A stretch of DNA of 6,035 nt from Chloroflexota bacterium (lineage in GTDB: Bacteria > Chloroflexota > UBA6077 > JADZDV01). Numbering within the stretch: position 1 is the first letter of the stretch; each line of letters begins with the position of its first letter. This document shows, piece by piece, positions 1 through 3,617 of this stretch. The notes under the pieces are model-generated. The model had not been told where the DNA came from and ran no database searches. It worked only from the letters and a program-made list of their open reading frames with translations. The stretch spans positions 1 to 6,035 of the forward strand of contig JADZDV010000573.1 in assembly GCA_020850915.1 (NCBI GenBank), written 5' to 3'. The translations under genes were made by a program, and so were the position numbers.

Positions 1-418
1 CGAGCGCGGCCAGATGTTCGCCCGCGGGGACGAGGAGTGGCAGCGCTGGAAAGCCGAGCCGCTAGACGGGCTTCGGGAGGAGTTCGAGCGTCAGGTGAGA
101 AGCGAAGACCTAGGCCAGCGGCTGTTCGGTGAGGAGGCGTCCTCGCAGAAGCTGGGGATTCATCCTATGTCCGTCTACTGGCTGCTGAAGGAGATGCGCG
201 AGCAGGAAGGGCTGGTAAGCCCGCCGCTCCTCAGGCAGGCGCTGGAAGACTACGCCTCCGTCTCGATCCTCCGCCTCCTCGGCTACCGCTGGCCCGAGCA
301 GGACGAGTACGAGCAGGAGCACGGTCCCATTCTCGACCCGGACCTAAACCAAAGCCAAGGTGAGATCCACATGGTTGTGCGAGCAGTGTCCGCGGGTTTC
401 ACCGTAGCTTTGGTTTAG
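1..418 (+). pseudogene. pglX: PglX-like BREX DNA methyltransferase, upstream fragment (5' end outside window)
   Basis: The frame is open from base 2, so the gene enters from the left and the ATG at 14 is internal. The native part covers 115 codons (2-346). After that the reading runs into an inserted element and stops at TAG 416-418, which the element's right end creates. Visible landmarks are SSQKLGIHPMSVYWLLKEM at about 137-198 and the segment YRWPEQDEYEQEHGPILDPDL just before the break. I recognise these as the late, post-catalytic region typical of PglX-type adenine methyltransferases. The catalytic domain with its NPPY-type motif would lie upstream and is not visible. PglX proteins methylate adenine in a non-palindromic site to mark host DNA and are needed for BREX defence. 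The break removes about 203 C-terminal residues, so the upstream product is probably inactive. The PglX identity rests on remembered family features; a related Eco57I-like methylase is the alternative. Confidence 0.72.
345..417. mobile_element. 71-bp TA-flanked MITE-like insertion in pglX
   Basis: A 69-bp core (347-415) lies between two TA dinucleotides (345-346 and 416-417), consistent with a duplicated TA target. The ends are perfect inverted repeats: CTAAACCAAAGC at 344-355 and GCTTTGGTTTAG at 407-418, counting the flanking C/G. Similarity between the arms continues inward, with 19 of 24 core bases pairing (347-370 against 392-415). The centre is about 21 bp and has no coding capacity. Removing 71 bp rejoins the two pglX frames exactly, so this is a recent, clean insertion and not part of the gene. 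TA target duplication and short terminal repeats fit non-autonomous relatives of IS630/Tc1-mariner elements. No transposase is encoded here, and the parent element is not in the window. Confidence 0.75.
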
Positions 419-1029
419 TCGACCAGGACGGCATTATCCCTCGTGTCCCCCGCGGCGATGAGCCGACCGCCAAGCAGCGGGTGCGGATGCGTGTCGAGCG
501 GCAATTTGGCGAGGAGGGCGCCGAGCAGTCGCTGAAGGAGTTCCGCCAGTGGGTCGGGCGCGATCTCGGAGACTGGCTCCGGCGCGATTTCTTCAAGCGC
601 CACATCCGGCAGTTCAAGCGGCGCCCGATCGCCTGGCACCTCGTCTCGCCGGAGCGCACGTTCGAGGCGTTCGTGCTCTACCACAGGCTCAGCCGGGCGA
701 CGCTCCAGAAGCTGCGCGCCCAGTACGCCGGCGGGCTTATCGCCCGGCTCCGGACGGAGCAGGAGCGGGTGCGCCAGCGCGGGGCGAGCGATCTCGTGAG
801 CAAGCTCCAGCTTCAGATCGAGGACGTGGAAGAGTTCCGCGGCCGGCTGGAGAAGATCGAGCGCGGGGACGAGCTGAAGTTCCGCGTCCGCTGCCGCTGG
901 AAGGGCGAGGAGGCCGAGGGGCGGCCGGGACCGTACGCGCCGGACATCGACGATGGGGTGAAGGTGAACATCCGCCCGTTCCAGGAGGCCGGGCTGCTGG
1001 CGGTCAAAGAGGTCATCAAGAAGTGGTAG
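418..1029 (+). pseudogene. pglX: PglX-like BREX DNA methyltransferase, C-terminal fragment after insertion
   Basis: This is the same gene resuming in another frame. From GTC 418-420 the frame reads VDQDGIIP and stays open for 203 codons to TAG 1027-1029. The joint ILDPDL/VDQDGIIP is seamless when 71 bp are removed. Features include KRRPIAWHLVSPERTFEAFV (about 625-681), with its WHL core, then a charged helical stretch likely to form a coiled coil (about 690-880), and the closing DIDDGVKVNIRPFQEAGLL (about 946-1005). The last motif, like the WHL segment, is characteristic of PglX C-termini. Possible internal starts are GTG 481 and ATG 487, but I see no good Shine-Dalgarno before either, so separate translation is doubtful. 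The region probably belongs to the target-recognition/C-terminal part of the enzyme. The heptamer repeat and the nucleotidyltransferase gene follow immediately. Confidence 0.75.
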
Positions 1030-1031
1030 AT

Positions 1032-1073
1032 ATGAAGAGTGAAGGGTGAAGGGTGAAGGGTGAAGAGTGAAGA
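1032..1073 (+). repeat. Six tandem heptamers RTGAAGR with embedded start and SD-like sites
   Basis: Six perfect or near-perfect copies run without gaps: ATGAAGA, then GTGAAGG three times, then GTGAAGA twice. They begin 2 bases after the pglX stop and overlap the start of the next gene. Each copy carries a start codon and a GAAGG/GAAGA that can act as a Shine-Dalgarno site for the copy two units on. Because 7 is not a multiple of 3, starts at 1032, 1039, 1046 and 1053 each run only five codons to a TGA formed by a later copy. Only the GTG of the penultimate copy (1060) reads on into the nucleotidyltransferase gene. Similar GTGAAGR-like heptamer arrays are known from intergenic regions of some bacteria, notably cyanobacteria. 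A role here is inference. Confidence 0.85.
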
Positions 1074-1404
1074 ATCGCGGGGAGTGATTGTCGAGGAGCC
1101 GCTGCTCGCCGAGGCGGTGAAGCGGCTGGTGGATGCTTTCGCTCCGGAGCGGATCTACCTGTTTGGCTCGCGGGCGCGGGGCGACGCCAGCGAGGACAGC
1201 GATTACTACTTATTCGTGATCGTGCCAGCCTCGGATCTTCCTCATGTCCGCCGCGCCCAGGTCGCCCACCTGGCCCTTCGCGACCTCGGAGCGCCGAAGG
1301 ACGTGGTGGTCTGGACGCGCGAGGAGTTCGAGCGCTACCTGCCAGTCGTCACTTCCCTGCCTGCCACCGTTGCGCGCGAGGGTCGACTCCTCTATGCCGC
1401 CTAG
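1060..1404 (+). CDS. MntA-like minimal nucleotidyltransferase with altered active site
   Basis: A 114-residue protein of the small nucleotidyltransferase (MNT) family. Family members pair with HEPN proteins, and in studied MntA/HepT pairs they act as antitoxin by adding AMP to the HEPN toxin. The fold signature is clear: IYLFGSRARGDASEDSD at residues 32-48, containing the GS (36-37) of the GSx10DxD motif and the first catalytic Asp (D48). The second Asp is missing, since the motif reads SDYYLFVIV with Tyr at 50 (TAC 1207-1209). Related proteins usually read SDxDLLV. A single G-to-T change of GAC would give this. The GTG start at 1060 is preferred because GAAGG at 1048-1052 sits 7 bases upstream and the frame is closed by TGA at 1054-1056. 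GTG 1084 is an alternative. The end overlaps the HEPN gene by 11 bases. Activity may be lost or reduced. Confidence 0.85.
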   Translation: MKSEESRGVIVEEPLLAEAVKRLVDAFAPERIYLFGSRARGDASEDSDYYLFVIVPASDLPHVRRAQVAHLALRDLGAPKDVVVWTREEFERYLPVVTSLPATVAREGRLLYAA

Positions 1405-1807
1405 CGATCCGAAGGATGAGCTGACCCGTGAGTCGCTCGCCTCTGCCCAGGAGGACCTGGCGCTGGCTCAACTGGCCCTCGCGGCGACGCCACCGCTGCT
1501 GGCCGGCGCAACGTACCATTGCCAGCAGGCGTTCGAGAAGGCGCTGAAGGGTTTCCTGACCTATCATGACCAGGCGTTCCGCAAGACGCACGACCTGGCC
1601 GATCTGGTCATGCTGTGTCAGGCTGTCGATCCGAGCTTCCAGCGCCTCGCCTATGACGCAAGTCTCGTGAACCCGTACGCCACCGCCTTTCGCTACCCGC
1701 CGGTGGTCAGTCCGCTCACGCTGCCAACGGCGTCGGCCGCGCTCCAGATGGCGCAGGATGCGATGCAGTTCGTGCTGGCAGCTCTGCCGGACGCGATTCG
1801 ACCGTGA
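1394..1807 (+). CDS. HEPN domain protein (HepT-like partner of the nucleotidyltransferase)
   Basis: A 137-residue helical protein of the HEPN superfamily (PF05168-like). Diagnostic segments are YHCQQAFEKALKGFL at residues 41-55, the THDL motif at 65-68 and AFRYP at 98-102. These match the usual order QQAxEKxLKxxL, THDL, RYP. HEPN proteins next to MNT proteins are commonly toxin-like RNases in type VII toxin-antitoxin modules. I do not find the canonical RNase motif Rx4-6H, nor the HxY tyrosine that is AMPylated in classical HepT, so nuclease activity cannot be assumed. The frame extends upstream to 1244, but ATG 1394 is the sensible start: it overlaps the preceding gene's stop (TAG 1402-1404) by 11 bases, which suggests translational coupling. 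The upstream extension would lie wholly inside the nucleotidyltransferase gene. The product could also be a non-catalytic nucleotide-binding helper. Confidence 0.85.
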   Translation: MPPSDPKDELTRESLASAQEDLALAQLALAATPPLLAGATYHCQQAFEKALKGFLTYHDQAFRKTHDLADLVMLCQAVDPSFQRLAYDASLVNPYATAFRYPPVVSPLTLPTASAALQMAQDAMQFVLAALPDAIRP

Positions 1808-1990
1808 CGTTACCGAACTGCTCGCCAGGGATTTTCCGGCATGTCTCGCCGCCGGACTGGAGTAGCGTGTCCGCTGCTGCTGAAGGGGCGACGAGTCTGG
1901 CCGGGTGGCGGTCGAGTAGGTTATCAGCAGGTGATTTCGCGCCACGCGATGCGCGCGACGACGGGGGCGTACCTGGGAATCGGCCTGGCG

Positions 1991-2031
1991 TGTCTTCTAA
2001 TTGTTCTATAAAATCGAACAATTAGAAGACA
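1991..2031. promoter_or_regulatory. Perfect 16-bp inverted repeat, likely AbiE operator/promoter
   Basis: The left arm TGTCTTCTAATTGTTC (1991-2006) and right arm GAACAATTAGAAGACA (2016-2031) are exact reverse complements, separated by 9 bases (2007-2015). The spacer begins with TATAAA (2007-2012), a plausible -10 box. No convincing -35 is seen. The element is AT-rich in a GC-rich setting and lies directly before the AbiE genes. AbiEi antitoxins studied elsewhere bind inverted repeats at their own promoter and repress it, so an autoregulatory operator is the best reading. If transcribed, the right arm would carry the Shine-Dalgarno site (AGAAG 2024-2028) inside a strong hairpin. No T-run follows it, so it is not an ordinary terminator. 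Confidence 0.75.
2024..2028 (+). promoter_or_regulatory. Ribosome binding site AGAAG for abiEi
   Basis: AGAAG lies 8 bases before ATG 2037 but only 2 bases before ATG 2031, so it favours 2037 as the start of the antitoxin gene. It sits inside the right arm of the inverted repeat, so a hairpin in a long upstream transcript could mask it. A transcript starting just after the TATAAA box would leave it free. Confidence 0.5.
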
Positions 2032-2036
2032 TGGTT

Positions 2037-2654
2037 ATGCACGATCCCGACCGTCAGGCGCTCTTCGACATTGCCAGCGAGCAGCACGGCTACTTCACCA
2101 CGGAGCAGGCCGTGCAGTGCGGCTATGCCAGGAACACGCTGACCCATCACGTCAGCCGGGGCGCCTTCCAGCGGGTCAGCCGCGGCGTCTATCGCTTCCG
2201 CGACTATCCTTCTTCACCCGTCGAGCCGGTCGTCGCGGCCTGGCTTGCCATCGGCAAAGATGTCGCCGTCGTCTCCCATGCCAGCGCGCTCGAGCTGTGG
2301 GACCTCAGCGACGTGGTGCCGGAGGCGGTCCATCTTACCGTCCCGCGCGAGCGTCGCTCGCTCTGCAATCGGCCCCCGCGGGGCGTGGTGGTCCACACGA
2401 CCACCCGTCCGTTCGGCGATGGAGAGGTGCGCGTGCACGAAGGCATCCGCGTGACGGCGCCGGAGCGCACGATTCTCGACGCGGCCGAGGCCGGAACTCA
2501 GCCCGAGCAGATCGAGATGGCGATCGGCCAGGCTATCCGACGTGGCTGGATCGATCCGTCCCGTCTGCGCGCCCGCGCGTCGGCTCGCGGGCCGCGGGTA
2601 GCCAGGCTGGTCGAGCGCGCCCTCGAAACCCACCTGCCTCGACAGGACGCCTGA
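2037..2654 (+). CDS. AbiEi-family antitoxin / transcriptional repressor
   Basis: A 205-residue protein of the AbiEi family, the antitoxin of type IV AbiE toxin-antitoxin systems. Residues 1-55 form a winged-helix region: ALFDIASEQHGYFTTEQA leads to a recognition-helix-like ARNTLTHHVSRGAF and the wing QRVSRGVYRF. The C-terminal antitoxin domain follows, with SHASALELWDLSDVVPEAVH at about 77-96, then LTVPRERR, and GIRVTAPERTILDAAEAG at about 138-155. All are typical of the family. ATG 2037 is chosen for its AGAAG at 8 bases; ATG 2031 would add two residues, and TTG 2001 lies inside the inverted repeat and is unlikely. The stop overlaps the toxin's ATG by one base (TGATG). In the known systems the antitoxin does not bind the toxin directly; it counters the toxin's effect and represses the operon. 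The palindrome just upstream is the obvious candidate target. Confidence 0.9.
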   Translation: MHDPDRQALFDIASEQHGYFTTEQAVQCGYARNTLTHHVSRGAFQRVSRGVYRFRDYPSSPVEPVVAAWLAIGKDVAVVSHASALELWDLSDVVPEAVHLTVPRERRSLCNRPPRGVVVHTTTRPFGDGEVRVHEGIRVTAPERTILDAAEAGTQPEQIEMAIGQAIRRGWIDPSRLRARASARGPRVARLVERALETHLPRQDA

Positions 2655-3559
2655 TGCGCTATCTCACGGCCGCTGGCTTCCGCCGTGCCCTTGAGGACCG
2701 TCTGAAGCAGCGGGCGCAGGCAACCGGCGAGTCGCTCGCCCATCTGCGGAAGAACGTCGTCTTCCAGCGTTTGCTCGCCCGGCTCCTCCAGGTCTCGCCG
2801 GATCAATGGATCCTGAAGGGCGCCCTGGCGCTGGACTTCCGCCTGTCGGACCGACCGGGAGCGCGGCCGCGCGCCACGAAAGACATGGACCTGGCGCGCC
2901 GGGGCGCCGTCGAGGACGCCGACGCCGATTTTCGACGGGTCCACGATCTCGATCTCGGCGACTACTTTGTATTCGTCGTCCAGCGCACCGAGCTGGCCCA
3001 GGACGAAAAGGAGGCCGGTGGGGCGGGGCTGCGGTACCGCGTTCGTGCCAGCGTGGCAGGTCGCCTGTTCGAGGACGTGCTGGTCGACGTGGGCTTCGCG
3101 CCGCCGAGTTTCCAACCCGAGTCGGTGGTGGCGCCGGACCTGCTGGATTTTGCCGGCCTGGCGCCGGTGCAGGTACCGACCCTGCCCACGCCGCTGCACG
3201 TTGCCGAGAAGGTGCACGCCTACACCCGCCGCTACGGCCCGAGCGGCTCACCCAGCTCCAGACCGAAAGACCTCGTGGACCTGGTCCTGCTGGCGATGCA
3301 CGAGCCATTCCGCGCGGACGAGCTGCGGGGCGCCCTCGAGGCGACCTTCAACGCGCGCGGAACCCATCCCCTGCCCGAAGAACTACCGCCGCCGCCCGCG
3401 GAGTGGGCGAGGCCGTATGCCGAGCTGGCCCGACAGGTAGGCATTGTTCCCGCGCTGGACGACGGCTACCGGCGGGCGGTTGCATTTCTCAACCCGATCC
3501 TCCGTGGAGCCGCCGCGGGAGCGGTCCACTGGATCCTCGCGACTCAGGAGTGGGGGTAG
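2654..3559 (+). CDS. AbiEii-family nucleotidyltransferase toxin
   Basis: A 301-residue protein of the AbiEii/AbiGii family, polymerase-beta-type nucleotidyltransferases. Characterised relatives block growth by adding nucleotides to tRNA, and the AbiE pair gives abortive infection against phage. Visible motifs are LKGALALDFRL at 54-64 (the K-G-G/A nucleotide-binding loop) and RATKDMDLAR at 73-82, with the catalytic pair D77 and D79. Next come DVLVDVGF at about 140-147 (third carboxylate), EKVHAYTRR at about 185, and RPKDLVDLVLL at about 204-214, matching the family's R-x-KDLxDLxLL motif. All key residues appear intact. The start at ATG 2654 overlaps the antitoxin's stop by one base, implying coupled translation. 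The frame continues upstream to 2117 only as a shadow of the antitoxin gene. The system sits between pglX and pglZ on the same strand. Confidence 0.92.
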   Translation: MRYLTAAGFRRALEDRLKQRAQATGESLAHLRKNVVFQRLLARLLQVSPDQWILKGALALDFRLSDRPGARPRATKDMDLARRGAVEDADADFRRVHDLDLGDYFVFVVQRTELAQDEKEAGGAGLRYRVRASVAGRLFEDVLVDVGFAPPSFQPESVVAPDLLDFAGLAPVQVPTLPTPLHVAEKVHAYTRRYGPSGSPSSRPKDLVDLVLLAMHEPFRADELRGALEATFNARGTHPLPEELPPPPAEWARPYAELARQVGIVPALDDGYRRAVAFLNPILRGAAAGAVHWILATQEWG

Positions 3560-3560
3560 A

Positions 3561-3617
3561 ATGGCACTTCGCGGAGGCCCCCTGCGCCCACTCTCTTCAG
3601 ACTGCTACGCTCCATGA
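3561..3617 (+). CDS. Possible 18-codon leader ORF overlapping the pglZ start
   Basis: The ATG at 3561 opens an 18-codon frame (MALRGGPLRPLSSDCYAP) whose TGA at 3615-3617 overlaps the pglZ ATG as ATGA. A purine- and G-rich stretch (GGAG then GGGGG, about 3547-3556) lies at Shine-Dalgarno distance from 3561. The pglZ ATG itself has no recognisable ribosome site. Translation of this mini-ORF could therefore bring ribosomes to pglZ by coupling. The peptide matches no family I know, and chance cannot be excluded at this length. Confidence 0.3.
   Translation: MALRGGPLRPLSSDCYAP

Noticed and set aside
345..417. The inverted repeat in pglX as a programmed frameshift signal or terminator
   Set aside because: The exact TA duplication and the perfect frame restoration on removal fit an insertion better. 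There is no slippery heptamer before it and no T-run after it.
1937..1958. Weak hairpin TCGCGC/GCGCGA as a terminator after the HEPN gene
   Set aside because: Arms are only 6 bp with a 10-base loop and no T-run follows. Such matches are expected by chance in GC-rich DNA.
1804..2025. A 73-codon frame starting with GTG at the HEPN stop
   Set aside because: Composition is unlike a protein family, it runs into the inverted repeat, and it has no ribosome site beyond the overlap. The 1808-1990 stretch is best treated as non-coding spacer; I see nothing specific in it.
2001..2036. TTG 2001 as the abiEi start
   Set aside because: It lies in the left arm of the palindrome, upstream of the probable transcript start, and the added residues are not family-like.
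2117..2653. Upstream extension of the AbiEii frame
   Set aside because: It is an Arg/Pro/Ala-rich shadow of the antitoxin gene. The AbiEii family sequence begins at 2654.
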